Below, piece after piece: positions 36,745-49,000 of a stretch of 64,000 bases of DNA. The notes under the pieces were generated by a model. That model ran no database searches, was not told the origin of the DNA, and saw only the letters and a list, made by a program, of their open reading frames with translations. Within the stretch, counting starts at the first letter, position 1, and every line of letters starts with the position of its first letter. Location of the stretch: contig JAQGDQ010000122.1 in assembly GCA_030141605.1 (NCBI GenBank), positions 379,001 to 443,000 on the forward strand. The letters run 5' to 3'. The position numbers and the translations under genes are program-made. The stretch is from Tubiluchus corallicola. Lineage: Eukaryota; Priapulida; Priapulimorpha; Priapulimorphida; Tubiluchidae.

Positions 36745-36812
36745 AGTGACTGTGTGCCTGGTTGGGCTTGTCATTCAGAAGTCTGTGGTTCAAGTTCAAA
36801 CCCCGTGTTGAC
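36745..36812 (+). repeat. tRNA-like relic
   Basis: A-box-like GCCTGGTTGGGCTTG and B-box-like GGTTCAAGTTCAAACCCC with no convincing acceptor stem. A probable SINE head about 120 bp before the first PMCA coding exon. Confidence 0.4.
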
Positions 36813-36936
36813 TGTTTCTCATTTGCTACCTTTAGATAGCTTTAGTTGCCTGACTTTGATACGTAAAGTGCATGAAACAATATCTTAGTAATTCGTTTCA
36901 ATTTTTTAGGGCGGATTAGCTCACGATTAGAGCAAG

Positions 36937-37093
36937 ATGGTGGAAGAAAGCAAATCGGTGCAGTTCGGGGTGACTGTGAAGGAGCTCCAAGATTTAATGG
37001 AGCTTCGGGGAGCTGAGGCATGCGAAAAGATACAAGAATCGTACGGAGGTGTGCAAGAATTGTGTAAAAAACTCTACACATCACCGAATGAAG
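36937..37093 (+). CDS. PMCA: PMCA coding exon 1 (residues 1-52)
   Basis: Encodes the cytosolic N-terminus typical of PMCAs ([16 protein letters not shown], then [17 protein letters not shown]). An acceptor-like TTTTTTAG ends at 36909, which would make 36910-36936 the end of the 5' UTR in this exon. The donor is AAG/GTATTT and the exon ends in phase 1. The in-frame TAG at 36928-36930 fixes the ATG. Confidence 0.95.
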
Positions 37094-40000
37094 GTATTTA
37101 TCGTTAACTATCATATTACTTGGGCCAATTATAATAATCGTTTTTCTCTTTACTCAGTTTTTTGAGTGATTTCTGTTTAAGTGATTTCAAGAAATAAACA
37201 TGATGCAAAACAGCATTGGGATGTATATTTTTACCAGTGAAGTCTAACTGCCCAAATCTTCTCTATTTGAGTCCGGTTCTAAGTCTGAGTTCTTACTTCA
37301 TGAGTTTGAATCTGACCATCAAAGTCATTTGCATATTTAGCCTTTAAAAAGCTTGCCAAAGATGGTATTTGAACAAAGTATAGAAACACAGTCGTTCCCA
37401 AAATGACGTTATACTACTATGGAGATTCACTTGATGTTCTCGGCAATTCTCGCAACTGGTTTCTAAATGCTAATAACTTTGTTCGTAGATTGATAGGCCC
37501 TACTCGATTTTCGGTGCTTCTCATAGTGTCAGACCAGACATCCGTAACGCTAGAATAGCTGCTTATAAATACAGGATTTTTCTTCTGGCTTCTTATTTCG
37601 TGAAATTGTTGCTGCCCTGAAATTTTCAAACTCACTTGAGTCAATTCAAGACAAAATCAACAATATAATACTTTCTGTCACTATACTGTTGTGCTCATAA
37701 CGTTAAGTATTAACTTTTCAAACTACAATATTGAAACTTTCGAGTATCACCACTTTAGAGAAACTTTTACAGTAAAATAATATTCATCCAGGAATCGGAA
37801 TCTGAATCACTAAGAAAATCGTTAGAAATTTTGGTATCGTCCCGTCGCTAATCAAAGCAATGCCGACAATCTTTAAAAATGAGCATTAAAAAGGTCATGA
37901 AATAAGCCTTAAAAATGGAAAATTGGATTTTTTCGTTGATAGCTAGGCCTGCATACTTTTGTAATGAGAATAAATATTGTATGTATACACTCGATATAGT
38001 GTTTGTTTATACATTTAACTACACGAACTTATGAGATATAGTAGGGATATGTCCTTGACTGCATTCCCATTTGCAATGTAAATGTAGCCTACATAGACAA
38101 TTCTGTGTTTACAAGTACGGTGTACTGACTTATATACATGTATGTCTAGCTAAAGTGCAGTACAAAATGTGGCAAAATGATACTTTCCTATGTATCCTTC
38201 TTCATTTTTAAAACAAAAATGGGTAACTTCATGTATGATCTAGACCATACTTTGTTCACTTAGGGAGACCTGACAATTGATTTTATTATTTAAACAGCAT
38301 TGCTATTTTCACAGATGAATTAATTAATAATGTGAAACTGATTTTCTATTTTATTTGTTTTCCGCCAAAAGTTGATTTTTCTTTTCCCCCCGCAAAATCT
38401 CGCAACGGAATGTTTGCATTGGTTATTATTGTTTCCATTCACAGTCAGTAATCGTGGAATAATATTGACCAACTCATTGATTTCGAGCCTACAATTATGG
38501 CCGTATAAAATCTAGTGATAATAATTGTAGGAGAGTGACATTGAATGAACAGGAAGTGTCAATAATAAAATTAAACCATTTGTCTCTGTAGTACTCTGCA
38601 ATGCAGTTATTTTCTTTATGGTAATGATAGTATATGAGACATGACATCACGGTATGATGTAATTAGTAGCAATTACATTGATTAGTAGTAATCACATTGA
38701 AAAAACTTCATACACCTTGATCACTGGGTTTTAGTTTTAGTAATCACATTTAAAAAAACTTCATACACCTTGATCACTGGGTTTTAGTTTTAGTAATTAC
38801 ATTTAAAAAAACTTCATACACCTTGATCACTGGGTTTTAGTTTTAGTAATTACATTGAAAAAACTTCATACACCTTGATCACTGGGTTTTAGTTTTAGTA
38901 ATTACATTGAAAAAAACTTCATACACCTTGATCACAGGGTTTTAGTTTTAGTAATTACATTGAAAAAACTTCATACACATTGATCACTGGGTTTAGTTTT
39001 TCAGTGCCTATAACAATTCCTGTCCTGTGTTGAAGTGTCAGTTTTACAAAATGACCACTCGCATCGTAATGATGAGGATTTTGTCAGTTGTTTGTTTTTG
39101 TTCTGATGTGTTATAAAAAGTCAAGTGCGGGCATTTTTTTAACATGACGTAAAAAACTTTTTGCATGATGGTAGCAAAAATACGTTGTGCATGAATTGCC
39201 GAAATTCATTTTTTTATGTGACGTCAGTTCCAAAATGTGACGTCATATTTTTTGCACATGGCGGCTATGGCCATATTTGTATGATCTGGTTGTTTTGTTG
39301 TATCCTTGTGCCATATGTTTGAGAGGCAGAGAGGGAAAAATGCAAAAGTGAAAAATAACGGTTAGTATAATATATAGCAACCATTTTCAAGTAACGAAAA
39401 TGGAAAAATATTAGTTCTACTCCAAACGTAAAAAGCACGTTTGAATCAGCAGAAGTACTGTAAGTTTCTGTACATGTCTGGATGTGGAAGCTCATTTTAT
39501 TGACTTTGTATTTCAAAATCTGATTTTTTGTAAATTTACTTAATAAACTTTATTGGGTATAACTAAAATGTGTGCTTTGAAAAATGTACTTTGTCTTTGG
39601 TTGATAATCTTGTTTTGTCAATTTAAGCAAAATTTACTTTTGTAATTTTTATAACTTACTATTATAAGAACTGTAACATTTCTAATCTGCAAAACGTATT
39701 GTACTCTTAAATACTATGTCATCTACTTATTGTTCAAATAGGCAAAGGCAAAATTTGTTGTTTTTGAAAAGGTCAGAATATCCTTGTTTTGCATTACATT
39801 TACTTCGTCTTAAAATTTTATTTATTTTTCTTACATACTGTTAGGAAATGAATTAAATTCAACAGTTTTGCAACTTCACTTCACAACAAATCCTCCCAGT
39901 TTCAGGCTTCTGTCTCTCACAGTTGTCAATTCTTTATGGTGGCCTTGTTTGCTTATAACATTTCTCTGTTTACATACTTAGTTAGTCTGCTTCTAGCTTC

Positions 40001-43000
40001 GTGTTTTGCTTGCAAAACCCAGGCTGGAGCTTGTCCGAAGTCAAGTGTTGCAACTCTGGTTCTCGCTTTCCTGTTTGCTCTGTCTTGTCAGATCTTAACG
40101 ATGTTTTTAATTACACTTGGATGTCTAATAAGAAAATGTAATTGTCAAAACTGGGTAGTATATATGCGTGAAATATGAAGAAATTTCCGGAATCTAATTT
40201 GAAAACAGACAGTGTTGCCAAATCATATCAAACTTGTGTATTTTAATATCATACAACATCATTCTTATATAAAATCATATCACACAAATAAGGTAGCGTC
40301 CTAATAGTGTACGGAGCATAACTACAGAAAAGAGTACTAACTATACTTATTCGAATCACGAGTATGAACGTCCCCTACAAGGTGTACATACGACTTGATT
40401 GGATATTTCTTGAGAAAGTGCCATGTTTTTATTTATATAAATGTGTCAATCAATCAGCGTTCGGTATGTTAAAAGCCTCAGAAGATCATCAGCTTTCTGT
40501 CAGTCATGTTTTTTGTTATGATTGAGCCAATTAGGACCTTCTGCGGTTAATCCGACATTGATCTCCTTTCTCTTTCTTCACGTTGTATGATTGCCATTGA
40601 TTCTTCCTTATTTGTTCTCGTTACATTTTTTTGGTAGTCCATGTATAGTTTGGAGAAGAGGGCCTTAATTAACCTAATTAAGCTAATTGAAGAGCATGGT
40701 AAGTTCCTAAGGTCATATTCTCGGAAATGACAGAACTTGAAAGACATTCCAGATTGTCAGTGTAAACAAATCAAGTCATCATTACAACTATTGTATAAAA
40801 TCGCTAAAGGCCTATTCTTATGCATTTCCAGCTTCTTCTTTTAAATGACTTTGCTTCTTTTTCACCCGATGATGAGTTCTGTCCATTTTAATAGAGACCA
40901 AACTTCAGGCTTACAAGTCTGACAGAACTACATGAGTGCACACACTCAGGTTAATATACTTGACATCATTGTTCTTTCTACGTCAGGTCTTTCTCTCAAA
41001 GTCATCAGGACATTGTGCAAGCAGCAAGCTGCCATTTCTTAAGAACAATACTAAATCTGAACAGCCAGTGTGGGAGTCGAACTTGCTACCTTTGATCATC
41101 CATTAAGGATCTGCTAACCATGGTTGGTTAAATGACCTGGACAAAACCTAATATTTATGCAGTAAAGGCAAGCATGTAGAAGTTAAGATGCCTCAGTTCT
41201 GCTGCTGATTACTTTTCATACAACTACAACAGTAACTGCGACACATGATTACTCAATCGGTTCTGTGCCTGCTTTTGATTCCGGGGTTTGGGTTCTGCTC
41301 CTCTGCTGGGTCATACCAGAGATTTCAAATGGTATCTGTTTTTCGAAGCATACCGCGATGATTGTCGCAATTGTCAGGGCAAAAAGTGGAGTAATAATAA
41401 GACCCCTACGATCTTGTTGTATAACGCCAAATGTAGAACCTACTCTTTGGGTTTATATGACCATACCGAAGAAAACTTCTGCATTTTGCAGCGAGGAGTG
41501 AATGCTGTTTGAAAGTTTATAAGAGTATATTTTATTGTCATATTTATCTTTGTTGCAATGCAGAGTGATCGGAAGAAACAGTGCTGCACATAAAGATGCT
41601 GTGCGATAATTTTCTACAAAATGCAGAAAATTCATTTCTTAAAGTTTGTCTCATGATTTTTCTTGTTACTATTGTACAGTTTCTTTTGGAACACCCTGCA
41701 CATGGGTGTCGGTATATACCTGCATATTAGTTTTTATCCAACATTTCTATGCACATGCAGCTAGCTGATTAATAAATTGGACTCCTGTTTTGTGTTTTAT
41801 TTTCTTTCACATTGCTGGAGAATAGAACTCAGGTCCTCTAAACTGAAGCTTTTACTTAGTTGTGTTCCTAGGGAACCTAATTGGTTATCTCAAGTTGTTC
41901 AACTCACGTGTACAGTTTTCGTGGAACGCCACTCATACCCAGCAAGGGATAGATTTAATTAAAGGCATTTTATCCTGCCTTGTTTGAACAGCCATTCCTC
42001 TGATTGCAAATCTCGATATTCATGGCAGTTTTCCTTCTCAATGTTTCTAACCTTCAAGTCTTTCTCTCAGCAAAATCCTGTCTAAATATTAGCTTTATTT
42101 CTTCCTTCTGTCTAGATTTTCTCATTTGTACAGGAAATAGTCCTGCATGTGCAGCTTCAAACTAGAAGGGTTGCTATGACAACAGCATTGGGTAAATTTT
42201 TCCTCTCAGTGAGTAGCTTCAATTCAAACTATTGGCAACATGATCACGGGTTGCGTGACATTAGTGCTTATTTTTTCTACGTGCCTGGTAAAACTGACTA
42301 TGACTGGCAGGGTTTCTGCACTAATTAAGAAAATCTTAATGAGTTTTTGCAGTCCATTCTCCATTAATGTATGTTTTTCAATTAATTCCGTATGACGTAA
42401 ATCTTTTCTGTGCCTTTTCCTCAACTTATGTTTCCAGATAATTTACCTGGTCAATTGATCACGTTTTTCTTAGTGTTTATCTTTACAGTAATAATGGAGT
42501 CATAATTATTTTAGTTTGACCATTTTTGAGTTGTAGCTAAATTCATTTAACTGTATGTTTTAAGGTTACATGCCCTTAGATCAAGAAGTGCAATTTCCTA
42601 TTGATTTCGGGCAAAACATTCATGTAGAGATGTACTGTTATTCGACATTATTGATATGGAATAAACGATGCTGTCAATATATTAACATGTGAGTGTGAGC
42701 ACTTGTGTATACCTAGCATGGAATAATGGTGGATGGAATAATACATTTTCCATGTTGTTTTCATTATGATATAGTGGATACGTAAACAACAGCATGCGAT
42801 ATACAGTACATCCGTGTTGATAGTTGAGCCAGGAGCAGAAAATGTGTAAATAATAATGTTGTCTTTGTTTCCAAATTTAACTTTCAAACAAGCTATTTTC
42901 AAAAGTTACTTTGGTTAGCACAACAGCACAAGAGAGATTACGTTCTCATCAAAGGCTTAAACACCTTCGTCCAACTTCAAGACAGATTCTAGAGTTGAAC

Positions 43001-46000
43001 GAGTGACCAACATGACTCGCTCGGTTATGTTCTCATCAAAAATTTTGAAACAAACGAAAATGTTAACCACTGCTCTCACGAAGAGCAGTTTATTGTTGAA
43101 CATTTGCACTTTCTGAACAAAATTAGCTCAAGAGATGGAATGCTTAACGTGAGGATTATTGCGGAAAAGCCAAAAGAACATCGCACTATGTTCAGTTAAT
43201 CTTCATAAAAGCCCTTCGATTTTGCAAGGCACTCTGAGCTAAAGAAAATGTTCAATAAGATGGATGCTAGCAGCCCAGTGGTCAGTTTGTAAAGGAAACT
43301 GTGTGGTAAGCAGTGACCCAAATGATGGAATTTTTCCCTGCTCCACCGTTAGTAAGGGAGTGCATTAAGTATGACTTGTGCTACTGAGGTACTTCAACTT
43401 TTACTCAGAAGAGGTGATGAGATTTCTACGGATGAGAACAGACACGACCAGCAGAATTCAGAGATTCCTAGATAGATAAGGTCTACAGAGCTTTGAGTGA
43501 ATTCCAGGCAGGAATTAGCATCACAAAAGATGAACTTGGCAGTCCCAAGGATTTGCCTGAACTTCCTCTCAACTGTTTGGGAGACTCGACCATCAGTAAA
43601 AGCGGCAAATTGTTTAGATCAGACATTGCTGTTCTTTACTGTGATTTAGACAATTCAAATGACTGTGTCACAGAATAAATGATAAATATTCTTTTTTGTA
43701 ACACATTGCACACTATCTTTCTGCCTTTTGCATTCTGCAAGTAACACTGTCATGTTCTCTAGAGACATTGCAGCCAACTCCTAGCATTGACTGTTTTTTT
43801 AGAATGAATGCTTATCCCTTTATGTGTTTTGGCTCTTTGCCATAGTGTATTCTTCCACAAGGCATGGTATAATTTTCTGTAGCAGTCAATGTGACGACCT
43901 TCCGCCATTAGCTTTCTGTCTGCAAACGGCCATGTTGTGATCTAGCTCTTGTCAATCTTTGCAGAAAGTGGCTACAACTAGATATTATTGCTGTGCACTT
44001 GTAGGTAATTGCCATCAACCGACTAGATTTGGTCAGCAGTTTGGCAGATGTTGCCAACGTAATGCGGCAATGACTTTGTTTTGTTGTTGCATCTGCTTTA
44101 TTGACGAAGAAATAAATTGAACCGATGTCGTCTGCCGTCTCATCAAACCCGGTTTAACGTCTGTAATCCGCACAGACAGCAATTAATGAGCGCAATGCAG
44201 AATCAGCCACTAGCTTCCTTTCGATAAAACTTTCCCATTAAAAGTGTATAAGTTGCTTCTGGTGTTTTGCATGTGAATAAACCTAACTCGAATTGAATCG
44301 AGTTGAATAACTTCCACTTGGTTGTCGATGTAAATGAAAACGGTTAATTTATTATCTCCCAATACTAGCGCCTCCAATTTTAATTTCAAAAGCTGATGTA
44401 CTATGATAGAAAGTGTTTATTGTGGTAGTTGCAATCAATAAAAGATTTAATCGAAGTAGTACTTTGCCTCATACTTACTTTAATTAGTTTCTGTGTGCTT
44501 CTTGATGACCAAGTAGTTAAACCGTTTGGCAAAATTCAGTCGCCAAGAGCCTAGTATAGTGTTCCAAGTGTTATCTCTGGGCGAGCTTAGCCTGTTTAAT
44601 ATTTAGGCAGTTGGAGGCTGTCGTTAGTTGATTTTTGTGGCTTCTATCAAAACATATTGAGTAGAATAGAAGTATTTCTTCTTATTTTACCACCAGTACT
44701 TTGGCCAACACTTGCCTGGGGTTTCCAGTTATGATCAGTAGCAGGAACTAATTTTTTGTATGGGTGGTTGTCCACTTACGACCTATACAACTTACGACCG
44801 GATCACAACTTAATTAATTAATAATACAAAACCAACTGTAACTCATGTTTCCTCCTAAATTTGAATGATCATCTATTTCGTAGGCAAGGTCATACTTAGC
44901 ATGCGTACACACACAACATCTTACATGTAGGGGTGCACCGCTTGAATATACCGGTCCGATTTGTGTCCAATTCATCTTCTGACCAATCGGCCCAAGTCAG
45001 TGACAACCTATATATACAAAACTTGTGCCACTGATGGATGACTTGTTGCAGTGACTTTTACCTTAAGTGACACTAACATTTAGTTTATCACAAGCAAAAG
45101 GACAGTGGTTACAATAAAGAGCTAACTTTAGTTGCTAATTATTTGAAAAAGGAACGTAGGTGCATGTGCGATATACATAAAACAATTCGTGCGACAATAC
45201 AGAGGTGAAGCAGCTGTATGTAAATTGTGTGAAAATAGAGAGACTAATGAAACCAACAGTAACAAAAGGAGGTAAAATTGATTATTGGATGCAGCAAGAA
45301 AATTTTCACTGTTTTTTTTTTAAATATTATTTACTTTGTTTTTGTTTGGATTACACTTGCACAGCAATTTTGTGAATTTTTCATTTTAGTGGCTTACAAC
45401 ACGTGCAATTACTGTTTTCTTGTTGATGCCAAATATATACTGACAGGTTGACATTTCGAAATTATTTTATTGCATGTGCATGCATATGGAAATAATGCAA
45501 GGATGAGGTGGTGCTATTCTGCCTCCGTATCGCTTGTAATGCTTTCGTTTCATCCTATGCAGTGTGAAAGTTTTTCTGTGTCAGAACGTAAAACATTTTT
45601 CTTATGGTTGTTTACAGTGGTTTTGATTAAAACTGACAGTTGAACATTAAAGGAAAACCGGACCCAATCCTAAAATGTAGCTCAAAACAATCTACCCTAT
45701 AAAATATTGAAAGGCAACATACCATTTTCTTCAGGAATGACTTATGTGAAATAAATGTAATTTTGAGTTCGCACAGCTAGTTCTTCGCTGTTACATGCAT
45801 TTTGCCATTTGCTAGTTAGACGGGCACTAAGACCTACATCTCGGAAGTGCGTAGCACTAAAAACAGGTGCTGTAGCTCTCAGTTCATAGATGTTCAGTTG
45901 TGTTGTAGTGCGCACATTCAAGAGCTCGTGAGCATAGTGGTAAATTTGAATTTTAAACTTAAAATTTGCGGAGTTTTTGTATATTACATTGAATGTTGTA

Positions 46001-49000
46001 CAGTAACACTATATTTCAATTTCTGTTTTCGTGAACACGTGCAACATGCTCATGGTATTTTTGTGCTGTTTAAAATTATGTTCATTTGTGATGTCATCAT
46101 TAGTTATGTTTGTCCGCCATTAATTAAGCTTTTAACCTATTATTTAATTATCAGAAGTGCTTTAGAATTATTATAGGTGTTAAAATGTATACTTCTTACT
46201 GTACTTCAAAATGGGGTAGGATATGAAAAATCGTCGTATTTTCCTTTAGTTTTGTACAAGGAATCACAGCAGAAGTATGGATAGATTCACTCTGTATTCA
46301 GTCTGATAATGAACCAGGTTTTGGTGACCCTGCAAATGTATTTTGAGTGATCCCTGCCTTTGAGTGCTTTCCAACTTGTCCATACAGAATTGTATTAAAA
46401 ATAAATAGGTTATGTTTTTCTTAAATTAAGCACATTCGAATAATTATCGTAATTTTAGTTTAATGTTGATGAGTTTTTCCGTCTTAAGATTTACATACTT
46501 TATTACTGATAATCAAGATGTTTCTTTTGGGTTTTTAAATTATTGTAATTTCTTTTACAGGCCTCAGCGGATCCGAGTCGGATTTGGAACACAGGCGGCA
46601 TGTCTACAGTTCTAACATTATTCCACCAAAAAAGCCGAAAACGTTCTTACAATTAGTATGGGAAGCCCTACAGGACGTCACGCTAATAATATTAGAGATA
46701 GCTGCAGTTATATCATTAGGCTTGTCATTTTATAAACCGCCTGCAGACTTGGGTGACGAATGTAAGTTTAAACGATTTGTACAAGATGTTCCAAACAGAA
46801 GCAGCGTGAAATATGACAGACGGAGCTCATAAAAAGAGCCTATGTTTTTGCTTTATGATTATTCCGATTTTCTTACCATATACTTCACTTCCCCATTGCA
46901 TTTTGTATTGGTGTGATTATAGCATTTATTAGTGTACCCTTTCTTTTGGAACACCTTGTATTGCCTTTCCTAATTTATAGTGTTGATTTTTTCTGCCAAA
47001 TACCATTATTACTAGGAAAATGCGAACTCAGTTGTTTAAACGCCTATCTGTACGTCTGTCACATTTCGCAGCGGAAGGGTATCGGGGCTGATAGCGCTTA
47101 AAGCTGTAAGAATAACATATCACTTTATGCGGCCAATGTGGTGGCAAAACGCCACGTTGTAAATAAACAAAACTGAGTTGATCTATATGGTTGAAGTACA
47201 AAGCTAAATGTGCTAGTTCGCATCTTAAAAGCGTTGCTATTGACATTGTATGATATTACTTAGCTTACTTGTACTCAAAAAAGTAAACTGCGACATAGGC
47301 ATCTGACATGGTATCATGAGTACAGTATCGTAATCATAACACATGGTAAATTGTTTATTGTGTTGTTTTGTATGGAAAAACGTGCAGTATGCAAATCCCT
47401 ATATCACCATGTCCACTTCTATTTTTGATGTTTCGATTAAGAAATGTTTTTGTACAGTTCACAGATTTCCAGTCACTAATCAGTCTTACTCAATATAAAT
47501 GTTTGTGGGGAAACTGGGATTTGATTTGTAAGGATACCCCTAGGATTGTTCAATAACAAATTTTTTGCATTTGAGCTTTGAGAATTTCTTTGTTCCAGTT
47601 GGACATGAGGAAGGTGAGAGCGAGGCTGGATGGATAGAGGGTGCTGCTATTCTCATTTCTGTGGCTGTGGTGGTGCTAGTAACAGCATTTACAGACTATT
47701 CCAAAGAGAAGCAGTTCCGTGGCTTGCAGAGCAGGATTGAGCATGAACACAAATTCTCTGTTATTCGTGGCGGCGAGGCTGTCCAGATACAAGTGGGTGA
47801 TATTGTGGTGGGTGACATCTGCCAGGTCAAATATGGTAAAAATGTCTTACATTACCAAATTTTGTTACTAGTTGGTAGAGGCATTAGCAATAAAGGAAGT
47901 CGTATATAACATACTGTGAATTATAGGTTATTTCGATAAGTCGAACGTCCTGTTGTTTACTTAACATGCTAAACAATTATGCTTAACTAATGATAATTTT
48001 ATTAAAGGAAAAGATGACTCTTTATGAAGCAGAACTTGAAAATTGTTCCTAAGTTCTTGGTTTGATAAGACATTATTTGGTATTTTAAAATTTTTATTGG
48101 TGCTTAAAAATTGAGTAAAATTGGCTCAAAGTTTGTTCTACCTTTTAGGAGTTTACATTCACTGGTAGTGGACGAGCTACAGCCTTGGTTTCGTAAACTG
48201 TAAATTTTGAATCAAAATTGCACTATTTACCTTGTATATTGTATAATTTTGTTTTTTATATAATCAGTTTTGTAGATACTGATGGGTTATTGAGGTGTAA
48301 CTTGCTACTAGTTAGGAACTTTTTATTTTATTTTTTTTAAGTATGTTCATGGCAGTTTATTAAAGATAGATATTTCATTGTTTAGGTGATCTTCTACCAG
48401 CAGATGGCATAATTATACAAAGTAACGATTTGAAGGTAGATGAAAGCTCACTGACTGGCGAATCAGATCAAGTTAAAAAGGGAGAACAACGAGATCCTTT
48501 ACTATTGTCTGGTAAATATTTACCTTACGTGTGGTGTATTATTTAAGAAAAACACAAATCACTTAGCAATGTAGAGCTTATTTGGCTGTTATCACGTAAA
48601 CTCAGAAAAATATAACAAAGAAATTTACAATAAAACTGTCTATAAAGCATGGTGGATGCGTGATTTCTTTACTGCATCGGAACTTTCCATAAGCGCACTC
48701 TGCTTAAACTAATTCAAACTTTTGCAGCTTAATGTTCTTGCAAAAATACCACAATTGTTTTTAATTATTGTAGAAACTTATTATACTTTGAGAAAAATTA
48801 ACATTGTCTTGTTTTTCTTGATGAATGACATCACTGGTGGAAAAATGGGCATTCAAAATGGAAGCACCCAAGCGTTAAGCGGTCGCAACTTTAGAGTGAT
48901 GTTACTAATACACCGGGTGCTTATTACGCTTTTATTGCTAAATTGCTAAACATTGAAATAAGCCTAATTTTCCAGATGGCTTCCTTTTTCCTTTTACCAA

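Larger units (their letters stand above)
30689..36909. other. Intergenic or 5' non-coding part of the PMCA gene, no exon placed
   Basis: No conserved coding sequence on either strand. One or more untranslated exons of the calcium pump probably lie here, because its first coding exon appears to begin at an acceptor, but none can be identified. tRNA-like relics are at about 31620-31672 (+), 35030-35118 (-) and 36745-36812 (+), and a (TGAT)n patch at 34016-34040. Confidence 0.45.
37094..46560 (+). other. PMCA intron 1 (about 9.5 kb)
   Basis: Contains a 52-bp tandem array (38687-39001), a cluster of CRE-like TGACGTCA words (39145-39245), SINE and tRNA-like pieces near 41078-41430, a possible decayed coding relic near 43060-43670, a hAT-like terminal fragment near 44930, and dispersed repeat copy B (45647-46009). 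No additional coding exon of the pump is needed: exon 1 phase 1 joins exon 2 to give the family sequence without a gap. Confidence 0.9.
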
